The notes under the pieces were generated by a model, which saw only the letters and a program-made list of their open reading frames with translations, made no database searches and was not told the DNA's origin. Below are positions 34,491 to 42,872 of a DNA stretch of 64,000 nucleotides, piece by piece. The stretch covers positions 1,240,001 to 1,304,000 of the forward strand of contig NZ_CP139348.1 in the NCBI RefSeq assembly GCF_038561965.1. Direction: 5' to 3'. Each line of letters starts with the position of its first letter. Within the stretch, counting starts at the first letter, position 1. This stretch comes from Stutzerimonas stutzeri (GTDB lineage: Bacteria; Pseudomonadota; Gammaproteobacteria; Pseudomonadales; Pseudomonadaceae). The translations under genes and the position numbers were made by a program.

Positions 34491-35810
34491 CTATCCCCGC
34501 CCGACCGCGCTCGACAAGCTTTCCTTGTCGCCTTCCGCTGGATGCTTTTCCAGGGATGGGAGCGCCGGTGCGCCGCGCTGCCCCAGCGCTTCACCCCAGT
34601 TGCGCATGTCGGCGCCGCTTGGGTGTTGGAACACGCGCAGACCGAACTCCGGCAGGATTGCCAGCAGATGATCGAAAATGTCCGACTGAATCGACTCGTA
34701 CTGCGTCCAGGCCACGGTGTTGGTGAAGCAGTAGATCTCCAGCGGTAAGCCATCGGCAGTCGGGCTCATCTGCCTTACGATCAACGTCATGTGCTGGTGC
34801 ACGCCGGGGTGCGCGCGCAGGTAGCGTTCAACATATGCCCGAAAACTGCCGATGTTGGTAATGCGCCGCGTGTTGACCGGCTCCTTGCCACGTTCTTCGA
34901 GTTTGGCGTTCCACTCGTCGATTTCGTGGCGCTTGTTGGTGAGGTATTCATCCAGCAGGTTGAAACGGTGCAGATGCTTGCACTCATCCTCGCTTAGAAA
35001 ATGCACGCTCTGCTGATCCAGATACAGGCTGCGCTTGATGCGACGCCCGCCAGATTCCTGCATGCCGCGCCAGTTCTTGAACGAATCGGAAATGAAGCGC
35101 TTGGTCGGGATGCTGGTAATCGTCTTGTCCCAGTTCTGGATCTTGACGGTGTGCAGGGCGATGTCGATCACGTCGCCGTCGGCATTGAGCTGCGGCATCT
35201 CTACCCAGTCGCCGACGCGGATCAGGTCGTTGGAAGTGATCTGCACGCTGGCCACCAGCGAGAGCAGGGTGTCCTGAAAGATCAGCATCAGCACCGCCGC
35301 CATGGCGCCCAGGCCGGAAAGCAGGATCAGTGGCGAGCGGTCGATCAGGGTGGCGATGATGAGGATGGTGGCGATGGCGTAGACGACGATCTTCACCACC
35401 TGCAGATACCCTTTGATCGGGTGCAGGCGTGCGTCCGGCCGGCGCTGGTAGACCACGTTGATGATGTCCAGCAGCGCGCCGAGCGCCAGCGCGATGGTCA
35501 GCACGATGAAGCCGCCGCAGACATTGCGCACCACGGTCACCGCGGCCTCCGGCAGGCCAGGCACCGTTGTCACGCCAAGCGACAGCACCAGCGCGGGCAC
35601 GATGTTCGACAACCGCTTGATGATGCCGAAGTCCTGCAGTTTGTTCTCGCGGGTGTGTTGCAGCAGGCGGTAAAGGCCGCGCACCAGGATGCGCTTGACG
35701 ATCCAGTTGGACAGCCAGGCGGCAAAAATCAGCGTGGCGCTGGCGAGCAGCGTTTGCAGTTCAGGGTGGGCTCTGAGCCAGTCCAGCCAGCCGGCCAGAT
35801 CGTCAGACAT
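34491..35810 (-). CDS. Mechanosensitive channel, MscS family, YbdG-like
   Basis: A 439-residue inner-membrane protein with about five N-terminal TM helices and a cytoplasmic MscS beta domain. The beta domain includes QITSNDLIRVGDWVEMPQLN and the TSIPTKRFISDSFKNWRGM segment, both characteristic of the YbdG miniconductance branch. The C-terminal region has LEIYCFTNTVAWTQYE, also typical. Such channels open under hypo-osmotic membrane tension. Start ATG 35810 (MSDDLAG) has GGAG six bases upstream; three upstream ATG codons have worse spacing. Confidence 0.92.
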   Translation of the reverse strand: MSDDLAGWLDWLRAHPELQTLLASATLIFAAWLSNWIVKRILVRGLYRLLQHTRENKLQDFGIIKRLSNIVPALVLSLGVTTVPGLPEAAVTVVRNVCGGFIVLTIALALGALLDIINVVYQRRPDARLHPIKGYLQVVKIVVYAIATILIIATLIDRSPLILLSGLGAMAAVLMLIFQDTLLSLVASVQITSNDLIRVGDWVEMPQLNADGDVIDIALHTVKIQNWDKTITSIPTKRFISDSFKNWRGMQESGGRRIKRSLYLDQQSVHFLSEDECKHLHRFNLLDEYLTNKRHEIDEWNAKLEERGKEPVNTRRITNIGSFRAYVERYLRAHPGVHQHMTLIVRQMSPTADGLPLEIYCFTNTVAWTQYESIQSDIFDHLLAILPEFGLRVFQHPSGADMRNWGEALGQRGAPALPSLEKHPAEGDKESLSSAVGRG

Positions 35811-35888
35811 GTGCATCTCCATTGAAAGGTGAGGGCGCGGCCTTGGCAAACCGCCTCGGCCGCAGCCCGGTGTATCGGTGTGTTTTGG

Positions 35889-36431
35889 CTAGCGGATAAA
35901 TTCGCGGCTGATGCTCTTGAACAGCTCGGTGCCGGCGCGCTCCATCCATTCGAAGGCGACCATCTCCCGCGAGACGATGACCGCGCCGGCCTGGCGCATG
36001 CGTTTCAGGGCCAGCGCCTTGTCGCTGGCCCTGCGCGAGCTGACGCCTTCTTCCACGACGAACACCTCATTACCGCGGGCCAACAGGTCCAGCACCGTCT
36101 GCAGCACGCAGACATGAGTCTCGCAGCCGCAGATGACGAACTGCCGGCGCTCGCCGCCGGGGCGCTGGAACAACTCGCCGTCGCCCGCTGCGGAGAAATG
36201 CAGTTTCTCGACAATGGCTGCCTCTTCCACGCCCTCGCGCAGGGCAGCAATCGTATGGCCGAGCCCTTTGCTGTACTGCTCTGTCAGCAGTACCGGCACG
36301 CCGACTCGCTGAGCCACTTGCTGCAGCCAGGCGGTGTGCTCGGCCATGGCTTCACTTTCGAGAATTACCGGGAACAGGCGTTCCTGAATGTCGATGATCA
36401 GCAGGGTGGAATCAGTCGCTTTGATGCGCAT
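35889..36431 (-). CDS. Isochorismatase-family cysteine hydrolase
   Basis: A 180-residue hydrolase of the isochorismatase/nicotinamidase superfamily, closest in pattern to YcaC-like proteins. The catalytic Asp is in LLIIDIQERL, the Lys in AAIVEKLHFS and the nucleophilic Cys in VICGCETHVCV; a cis-peptide follows. Natural substrate is unknown. Start ATG 36431 has GAGGAA upstream. It begins 24 bases after the M23 peptidase stop, so the two may be co-transcribed. Confidence 0.88.
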   Translation of the reverse strand: MRIKATDSTLLIIDIQERLFPVILESEAMAEHTAWLQQVAQRVGVPVLLTEQYSKGLGHTIAALREGVEEAAIVEKLHFSAAGDGELFQRPGGERRQFVICGCETHVCVLQTVLDLLARGNEVFVVEEGVSSRRASDKALALKRMRQAGAVIVSREMVAFEWMERAGTELFKSISREFIR

Positions 36432-36454
36432 CGCTGTCGTTCCTCGTGATGTGT

Positions 36455-37279
36455 TCAAGGCTTGTACGCGCCGATGAAGATGGCCGGGTCGACTCGCGCG
36501 TCGTTCAGGCTCACGTTCCAATGCAGATGCGGGCCGGTGGCACGGCCGGTAGCGCCGACCTTGCCGAGCACCTGACCGCGCGCCAGTTGATCGCCGACTT
36601 TCACGCCAATCTCGGAAAGATGGCAGAACATGCTGATCAGGCCTTGGCCGTGGTCGACGAAAACCGTCTTGCCGTTGAAGAAGTAATCGCCCGTCAGTAT
36701 CACCTTGCCTGCTGCCGGCGCCTTGATCGGCGTACCGGTCTTGGCGGCGAAGTCCAGGCCTGAATGCGGGTTGCGTTCCTCGCCGTTGAAGAAGCGGCGC
36801 AGCCCGAATGGCGATGACAACGGGCCGTTGACCGGGCGATCAAACAGCAGGTTGCTCGGCTGATTGGCGCTGAACTGGCGATAGGCGCGGTTCTGCTCAT
36901 CCAGTTCGCGCTCGATGCGCTTGAGGTCTGCCGGATTCGGATTGACCTGGCGCTGGTTCTTCAGCGTGATGTGCTGCGCTCGGTACTCACGGCTTTCGAC
37001 CTGGAAGGTCTGCCCGCGGCCATCAATCTCCAGCTGCTGCGCGCCGGGCTTCACCGAAAGCGGAATACCGACGATGGCGATCCAGCGTTTGCCATCCTCG
37101 CGCACTACCAGCGTCGGCTTGCCCTGGTAGCGCGCCTGTGGCGCGGCCGGGCCATCGCCTACTTCGATAACGGCGACGCCACCGGGCGCGGGTTTGTTGA
37201 GCAGGCGCGTGATGAAGCCTTCGGCATGGGCGGGAAGGGCAAGCGCAAGGCAGAGCAGCAGTGTGAGCAGGCGTGGCAT
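36455..37279 (-). CDS. M23 family metallopeptidase (peptidoglycan hydrolase)
   Basis: A 274-residue exported protein with signal peptide (LLTLLLCLALALPAHA). An N-terminal beta domain is followed by a LytM-type zinc endopeptidase domain. Zinc ligands His and Asp are in NPHSGLDFAAKTG, and the HxH in GPHLHWNVSLN. All are present, so it is likely an active murein cross-link endopeptidase rather than a degenerate activator such as EnvC. It lies between xseA and the isochorismatase-like gene on the same strand. Confidence 0.92.
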   Translation of the reverse strand: MPRLLTLLLCLALALPAHAEGFITRLLNKPAPGGVAVIEVGDGPAAPQARYQGKPTLVVREDGKRWIAIVGIPLSVKPGAQQLEIDGRGQTFQVESREYRAQHITLKNQRQVNPNPADLKRIERELDEQNRAYRQFSANQPSNLLFDRPVNGPLSSPFGLRRFFNGEERNPHSGLDFAAKTGTPIKAPAAGKVILTGDYFFNGKTVFVDHGQGLISMFCHLSEIGVKVGDQLARGQVLGKVGATGRATGPHLHWNVSLNDARVDPAIFIGAYKP

Positions 37280-37382
37280 GGATGGGTCCGCTGAGAGAAA
37301 CGGCCCATCCTCGCGTAAACGCAGGAATAGAGAAAGAGCCAGGGATGTCAGGGCATTTCCGGCCAGGCTACCGCTGCCGGGC

Positions 37383-38759
37383 TTACAGCAATGGCAGCGT
37401 AATCGGCGCCAGATGATTGTCTTCCACCCGCACCTCCAGTTCGCCTTCGCCGAGCCTGGCCTTCAGGCGCTGCCCAGGTGCTGTCTGGCTGGCGCTGCGG
37501 ATCGCCTGGCCGCGCTCGTCGAGCAAGATGCTGTAACCACGACTGAGGGTGGCCAGTGGGCTGACCACGTGCAACGTCTGGACGAGGCCTTGTAGCTGCT
37601 GGCGTCGCCCCTTAACGGTTGCCTGCATCGCCCGTGGCAGGCGCGAGGACAGGTGCTCGAGGCGCTGACGCAGAAGAGTTAGCGTGCGTCCCGGATGTTG
37701 CGCAGCCAGTCGCGTTTCCAGGCGGGCCAGGCGCTCCTGGCCACTGCACAGACGGCGGTCGACGGCGCGCAGCAGGCGCTGTTCGAGATCATCGATTCGC
37801 TGAGCTTGCTGCTGCAGACGTTCGCCGGGATGGCGCAGGCGGCGGGTCAGGCCTTCCAGACGCATGGCGTCTCGGTGCAGGCGATCGCGCATGCGCAACA
37901 CCAGGCGCTGCTGCAGCCCGCTGAGCCGGTTTTGCAGGTCCGAACTGCTCGGCGCGAGCAGCTCGGCAGCCGCGGACGGAGTCGGTGCGCGAACGTCAGC
38001 GACGAAATCGGCGATCGATACGTCAGTCTCGTGACCCACGGCGCTGACGATCGGCGTAATGCAGGCGTCTACGGCGCGCGCCACGGCTTCTTCGTTGAAA
38101 CACCAGAGGTCTTCGAGCGAGCCGCCGCCGCGGGCCAGGATCAGCGCGTCGAAGCCCTGGGCATCGGCCAGCTGCAGCGCGCGGACGATCTGTCCGGTGG
38201 CTTCGCGGCCCTGCACGGCCGTCGGGATCAGCGTCAGCTCGACCTGCGGCGCGCGGCGCTTGAACACCGAAATGATGTCGCGGATCACCGCGCCGGTCGG
38301 TGAGCTGACGATGCCGATGCGCCGAGGGTGGGCGGGCAGGGCCGCCTTGCGCTCGGCGGCGAACAGGCCCTCGGCGGCGAGCTTTTCCTTCAGCGCCTCG
38401 AAAGCCAGGCGCAGCGCGCCGTCGCCGGCTGGCTCCAGTGTGTCGAGAATCAGCTGGTAGTCGCCGCGCCCCTCGAACAACGACACCTTGCCGCGCACCC
38501 GCACCGCCAGCCCGTCGCGCAGGGCCTGGCGGACCCGCGCTGCGTTCTGACGGAACAGCGCACAGCGCACCTGGGCGTTCTTGTCCTTGAGGGTGAAATA
38601 GATGTGGCCGGACGCCGGGCGGGCAAGATTGGAAATCTCCCCTTCGACCCAGATCTGGGCGAACACATCTTCGAGCAGCAGGCGGGCGCGGCCGTTGAGC
38701 TGACTGACGGTCAGCACTTCGCGATCGAGATTGAGACGCTGGAAGGGATCTTTGAGCAT
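37383..38759 (-). CDS. xseA: Exodeoxyribonuclease VII large subunit
   Basis: A 458-residue nuclease subunit that, with XseB, degrades single-stranded DNA to oligonucleotides. An N-terminal OB fold (TVSQLNGRARLLLEDVFAQI, VEGEISNLARPASGHIYF) precedes the catalytic core with RIGIVSSPTGAVIRDI, ILARGGGSLEDLW and VGHETDVSIADFVAD. A long coiled coil (about 290-400) and a C-terminal segment follow. ATG 38759 begins MLKDPFQRLNLDR; the open frame runs a further 163 codons upstream but lies opposite the next gene and shows no homology. xseB is not in the window. Confidence 0.95.
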   Translation of the reverse strand: MLKDPFQRLNLDREVLTVSQLNGRARLLLEDVFAQIWVEGEISNLARPASGHIYFTLKDKNAQVRCALFRQNAARVRQALRDGLAVRVRGKVSLFEGRGDYQLILDTLEPAGDGALRLAFEALKEKLAAEGLFAAERKAALPAHPRRIGIVSSPTGAVIRDIISVFKRRAPQVELTLIPTAVQGREATGQIVRALQLADAQGFDALILARGGGSLEDLWCFNEEAVARAVDACITPIVSAVGHETDVSIADFVADVRAPTPSAAAELLAPSSSDLQNRLSGLQQRLVLRMRDRLHRDAMRLEGLTRRLRHPGERLQQQAQRIDDLEQRLLRAVDRRLCSGQERLARLETRLAAQHPGRTLTLLRQRLEHLSSRLPRAMQATVKGRRQQLQGLVQTLHVVSPLATLSRGYSILLDERGQAIRSASQTAPGQRLKARLGEGELEVRVEDNHLAPITLPLL

Positions 38760-38891
38760 GGCGGCGATGATAAGCCGGGCGCGCTCGTGCGCAAACCGAA
38801 AAGCGCACGGTGGCGGTCTGCCTGGTCTTGACCGGCACGGGCGTGGCGCTAAGCTGCGCGGCTTTCCCTTCGTGTTCCGTTTCGAGCCCCC

Positions 38892-39443
38892 ATGAGCCAG
38901 AGCCAAGCCATTATCGTGCCGCGCATTTCCACGTTCCCCGGCCATGAAGCCAAGGCGCGGATGATCCTGCGCTGGCTGGCCGAGCGGCGCATCGTCGAGG
39001 CGTTGCCTACCACCTGTGGCCGTGGCGTCGGCGGTATGGGTTACGCGATTGCCTCCGGCGCGCGCAGTGTCGTGCTGCACCCTGAACGCTTGCCCTTTGG
39101 CGAGCCCATCAACGGCCTGGAGGTAATGACCAAGCGCTGCATCTACACGCCGACACGGGATTTTGCCGAGGAGGCAGGCTGTCCCGAGTGCCGCCGCGAG
39201 ATCGGCGAGGCATTGTTCGAGAGCCTCGACGAATGGATGCCCAGGCAAACCGACAATTTCACCTGTCCGGATTGCGGCTTCGAAGATGACATCAACGGTT
39301 TTCTATTCATCCCGGCCTGCGGCTTTTCCAATCTGGGATTCATCTTCAACGGCTGGGGCGAGGCAGAATTCCGTCAAGCGTTCCTGGATGAGTTTGCCGA
39401 ACGCCTGGGTTTCAAGGTGGCGCTGGTGATCGATCGCTCGTGA
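38892..39443 (+). CDS. Conserved hypothetical protein with two Cys pairs
   Basis: A 183-residue soluble protein between xseA and guaB. It carries GCPECRRE near residue 95 and FTCPDCGFEDD near residue 124, a spacing compatible with a zinc ribbon. It also has FIPACGFSNLGFIFNGWG near the C-terminus. No signal peptide, TM segment or nucleotide-binding motif is visible. I recall Pseudomonas homologues labelled sugar ABC transporter ATPase, which this sequence does not support, as it lacks Walker motifs. Function unknown. Confidence 0.8.
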   Translation: MSQSQAIIVPRISTFPGHEAKARMILRWLAERRIVEALPTTCGRGVGGMGYAIASGARSVVLHPERLPFGEPINGLEVMTKRCIYTPTRDFAEEAGCPECRREIGEALFESLDEWMPRQTDNFTCPDCGFEDDINGFLFIPACGFSNLGFIFNGWGEAEFRQAFLDEFAERLGFKVALVIDRS

Positions 39444-39504
39444 CCGAATGGTCATTTTATGAGGTCTGCGCTTTTAGACGAGCGCGAAGCAGCGCAGATC
39501 CGCA

Positions 39505-39533
39505 TTGAGCGAGAAGGGGTGCGTGGGTATAAT
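39505..39533 (+). promoter_or_regulatory. guaB promoter
   Basis: TTGAGC (39505-39510) and a perfect TATAAT (39528-39533) are separated by 17 bases. A GCCGCGC discriminator follows. The ATG of guaB is 37 bases past the -10 element. This is the only good promoter between the preceding gene and guaB, so guaB probably starts its own transcript. A GC-rich discriminator is typical of stringently controlled promoters. Confidence 0.75.
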
Positions 39534-39569
39534 GCCGCGCTTCCTTTTTCCCGCCTGGGAGCCCCCGCC

Positions 39570-41039
39570 ATGCTGCGTATCAGCCAAGAAGCCCTGACTT
39601 TCGATGATGTTCTCCTGATCCCGGGTTATTCCGAGGTTTTGCCGAAGGATGTCAGCCTGAAGACCCGTCTGACCCGCGAAATCGAGCTGAACATTCCGCT
39701 GGTTTCTGCGGCCATGGACACCGTCACCGAAGCTCGCCTGGCCATCGCCATGGCGCAGGAAGGCGGCATCGGCATCATCCACAAGAACATGAGCATCGAG
39801 CAGCAGGCTGCCGAGGTGCGCAAGGTCAAGCGTCACGAGACCGCCATCGTTCACGATCCGGTCACCGTCACGCCGGAAACAAAGATCAGCGAACTGCTGC
39901 GCAAGGCGCACGAGCTCGGCTTCTCCGGCTTCCCGGTGGTTTCCGGCAAGGAGCTGGTCGGCATCGTTACCGGCCGTGACCTGCGCTTCACTCCCAACGC
40001 CGGCGATTCCGTCGCAGCGATCATGACGCCCAAGGACAAGCTGGTCACCGTGCTTGAAGGCACCGCCCTGGAAGAAATCAAGACCGAACTCTACAAGCAC
40101 CGCATCGAGAAGATGCTGGTGGTAGACGGCAATTTCCACTTGCGCGGTCTGGTCACCTTCCGCGACATCGAGAAAGCCAAGACCTACCCGCTGGCCTCCA
40201 AGGACAGCCAGGGTCGTCTGCGCGTCGGTGCCGCAGTCGGTACCGGCGCCGATACCGGTGATCGCGTCGAAGCACTGGCCGCTGCCGGTGTCGACGTGGT
40301 GGTGGTGGATACCGCCCATGGTCATTCCCGCGGCGTGATCGACCGCGTGCGCTGGGTGAAGGAGAACTTCCCGCAGGTGCAGGTGATCGGCGGCAACATT
40401 GCCACCGCCGAAGCGGCGCTGGATCTGGTCAAGGCCGGCGCAGACGCGGTCAAGGTCGGTATCGGCCCGGGCTCGATCTGCACCACGCGCATCGTCGCGG
40501 GTGTCGGCGTGCCGCAGATCTCTGCCATCGCCAACGTCTCCGCCGCGCTCGAAGGCACCGGTGTGCCGATGATTGCCGATGGTGGCATCCGCTTCTCCGG
40601 TGACCTGTCCAAGGCCATCGTCGCTGGCGCCAACGCGGTGATGATGGGTTCGATGTTCGCCGGTACCGAAGAAGCGCCGGGTGAGATCGAGCTGTTCCAG
40701 GGCCGCTCTTACAAGGCCTACCGTGGCATGGGCTCGCTGGGTGCCATGTCCCAGGCTCAAGGCTCCTCGGATCGTTACTTCCAGGATTCCGCCGCTGGCG
40801 CCGAGAAGCTGGTGCCCGAAGGTATCGAAGGCCGTGTGCCGTACAAGGGCTCGCTGGCAGCGATCATCCATCAGCTGATGGGCGGCCTGCGTGCTTCGAT
40901 GGGTTACACCGGCAGCGCCACCGTTGACGAGATGCGCAGCAAGCCGCAGTTCGTGCGCATCACTGGCGCCGGCATGGCCGAGTCGCACGTACATGACGTG
41001 CAGATCACCAAGGAAGCGCCGAACTACCGGGTCGGCTGA
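39570..41039 (+). CDS. guaB: IMP dehydrogenase
   Basis: A 489-residue enzyme that oxidises IMP to XMP with NAD+, the first committed step of GMP synthesis. The TIM barrel is interrupted by two CBS domains (about residues 95-205, from VTVTPETKISELLRKA to TFRDIEKAKTY). The catalytic cysteine is in GIGPGSICTTR, and the mobile flap follows at GSLGAMSQ. ATG 39570 gives MLRISQEALTFDDVLLIPG; an upstream frame to 39459 contains the promoter. guaA follows 143 bases later. Confidence 0.98.
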   Translation: MLRISQEALTFDDVLLIPGYSEVLPKDVSLKTRLTREIELNIPLVSAAMDTVTEARLAIAMAQEGGIGIIHKNMSIEQQAAEVRKVKRHETAIVHDPVTVTPETKISELLRKAHELGFSGFPVVSGKELVGIVTGRDLRFTPNAGDSVAAIMTPKDKLVTVLEGTALEEIKTELYKHRIEKMLVVDGNFHLRGLVTFRDIEKAKTYPLASKDSQGRLRVGAAVGTGADTGDRVEALAAAGVDVVVVDTAHGHSRGVIDRVRWVKENFPQVQVIGGNIATAEAALDLVKAGADAVKVGIGPGSICTTRIVAGVGVPQISAIANVSAALEGTGVPMIADGGIRFSGDLSKAIVAGANAVMMGSMFAGTEEAPGEIELFQGRSYKAYRGMGSLGAMSQAQGSSDRYFQDSAAGAEKLVPEGIEGRVPYKGSLAAIIHQLMGGLRASMGYTGSATVDEMRSKPQFVRITGAGMAESHVHDVQITKEAPNYRVG

Positions 41040-41128
41040 AGAATCGATCTGACACTGCTGTGCTAGGGCATGCTGCGTTGCCTGCCCATCGCTCGCGACG
41101 CGGCAAATCGATTTTAAAAGTATGAGAA

Positions 41129-41150
41129 CGGGGCTGTTCGATCAGCCCCG
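41129..41150 (+). other. 8-bp hairpin between guaB and guaA
   Basis: CGGGGCTG and CAGCCCCG flank a six-base loop, 33 bases before the guaA start. There is no T-run. It may attenuate, process or partly terminate the guaB transcript. Confidence 0.45.
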
Positions 41151-41182
41151 TGTCATTTGTGACTACCACGAGAGATGCCCAT

Positions 41183-42763
41183 ATGGCTCATCCTGACATT
41201 CACGCTCACCGAATCCTGATTCTGGATTTCGGTTCCCAGTACACCCAACTGATCGCCCGCCGCGTACGTGAGATCGGCGTCTACTGCGAACTGCATCCGT
41301 GGGATATGAGCGAGGACGACATCCGTGCCTTCGCACCGCGCGGCATCATTCTCGCCGGCGGTCCGGAATCGGTTCACGAGGTAGGAAGCCCGCGCGCGCC
41401 GCAGGCTGTGTTCGATCTCGGTGTGCCGCTGTTCGGCATCTGCTATGGCATGCAGACCATGTCCGAGCAGCTCGGTGGCAAGGTGCAAGGCTCCGACGTT
41501 CGCGAATTCGGTTATGCCCGCGTCGATCTGGTTGGCAAGTCGAAGCTGTTCGACGGCATCGAAGACCATATGGATGACGACGGGGTGTTCGGCCTGGACG
41601 TCTGGATGAGCCACGGTGACAAGGTGACCACGCTGCCGGAAGGTTTCCATATCCTCGCCAGCACGCCGAGTTGCCCGATTGCAGCCATGGGCGACGATGA
41701 CCGTCGTTACTACGGCGTTCAGTTCCATCCTGAAGTGACCCACACCCGTCAGGGCGGTCGCATTCTTTCGCGCTTCCTGCTGGAAATCTGCGGCTGTGAA
41801 GCGTTGTGGACGCCATCCAACATCGTCGAGGATCTGGTCGAGCAGGTGCGCAATCAGGTGGGTTCGGCCAACGTCCTGCTGGGCCTGTCCGGGGGCGTTG
41901 ATTCCTCGGTCGTCGCGGCGCTGCTGCACAAAGCCATCGGCGAGCAACTGACCTGCGTATTTGTCGATAACGGCCTGCTGCGCCTGCATGAGGGCGATCA
42001 GGTGATGGCCATGTTTGCTGAGAACATGGGCGTCAAGGTAATCCGCGCCGACGCCGAAGCGCAGTTCCTCGGCAATCTCGAAGGCGAGGCGGACCCGGAG
42101 AAGAAGCGCAAGATCATCGGTCGCACCTTTATCGACGTGTTCGATGCCGAAGCCAGCAAACTGGACAACATCCAGTTCCTCGCTCAGGGCACCATCTACC
42201 CGGACGTGATCGAGTCGGCTGGCGCCAAGAGCGGCAAGGCGCATGTGATCAAGTCACACCATAACGTCGGTGGCCTGCCGGAGGAGATGAACCTCAAGCT
42301 CGTCGAGCCGCTGCGCGAGCTGTTCAAGGACGAGGTGCGCAAGATCGGCCTGGAACTCGGCCTGCCCTACGACATGGTCTACCGTCATCCCTTCCCGGGT
42401 CCGGGGCTGGGCGTGCGTATCCTTGGCGAAGTGAAGAAGGAATATGCCGACCTGCTGCGTCGTGCCGACCACATCTTCATTCAGGAACTGCGCAACTTCG
42501 ATTGGTACCATAAGACCAGCCAGGCCTTCGTGGTGTTCCAGCCGGTCAAATCGGTGGGTGTTGTTGGCGATGGCCGTCGTTATGCGTGGGTCGTCGCATT
42601 GCGTGCGGTGGAAACCGTCGACTTCATGACCGCACGCTGGGCACATCTGCCCTACGAGCTGCTGGAGAAGGTTTCCAACCGCATCATCAACGAAATCGAA
42701 GGCATTTCCCGCGTCACCTACGACGTGTCGAGCAAGCCGCCTGCCACGATCGAGTGGGAGTGA
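41183..42763 (+). CDS. guaA: GMP synthase (glutamine-hydrolysing)
   Basis: A 526-residue enzyme that aminates XMP to GMP. The N-terminal class I glutamine amidotransferase domain has the nucleophile in FGICYGMQ and its His/Glu in GVQFHPEVTHT. The ATP pyrophosphatase domain begins LLGLSGGVDSSVVAALL (residues about 232-248). The C-terminal dimerisation domain ends VSSKPPATIEWE. ATG 41183 is preferred to the in-frame ATG at 41150 because family members begin at about HAHRILILDFGSQ. It works directly after GuaB in the pathway. Confidence 0.98.
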   Translation: MAHPDIHAHRILILDFGSQYTQLIARRVREIGVYCELHPWDMSEDDIRAFAPRGIILAGGPESVHEVGSPRAPQAVFDLGVPLFGICYGMQTMSEQLGGKVQGSDVREFGYARVDLVGKSKLFDGIEDHMDDDGVFGLDVWMSHGDKVTTLPEGFHILASTPSCPIAAMGDDDRRYYGVQFHPEVTHTRQGGRILSRFLLEICGCEALWTPSNIVEDLVEQVRNQVGSANVLLGLSGGVDSSVVAALLHKAIGEQLTCVFVDNGLLRLHEGDQVMAMFAENMGVKVIRADAEAQFLGNLEGEADPEKKRKIIGRTFIDVFDAEASKLDNIQFLAQGTIYPDVIESAGAKSGKAHVIKSHHNVGGLPEEMNLKLVEPLRELFKDEVRKIGLELGLPYDMVYRHPFPGPGLGVRILGEVKKEYADLLRRADHIFIQELRNFDWYHKTSQAFVVFQPVKSVGVVGDGRRYAWVVALRAVETVDFMTARWAHLPYELLEKVSNRIINEIEGISRVTYDVSSKPPATIEWE

Positions 42764-42773
42764 TCTGAAGCAA

Positions 42774-42797
42774 TGAGGGCAGCCCAGGCTGCCCTCA
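42774..42797 (+). terminator. Hairpin after guaA
   Basis: TGAGGGCAGCC and GGCTGCCCTCA form an 11-base inverted repeat with minimal loop, ten bases past the guaA stop. No T-tract follows, so it is a probable but not classical terminator. Confidence 0.55.
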
Positions 42798-42872
42798 TGC
42801 TATGCGCAGCTTCCGCAGAGAGGCGCGTCGAGCCTGATGGGCCCATTAATTCGGACTGGCTGGAGCCCACGC

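Noticed and set aside
39474..40994. 506-codon open frame antisense to guaB
   Set aside because: Shadow of IMP dehydrogenase; long only because of third-position GC bias.
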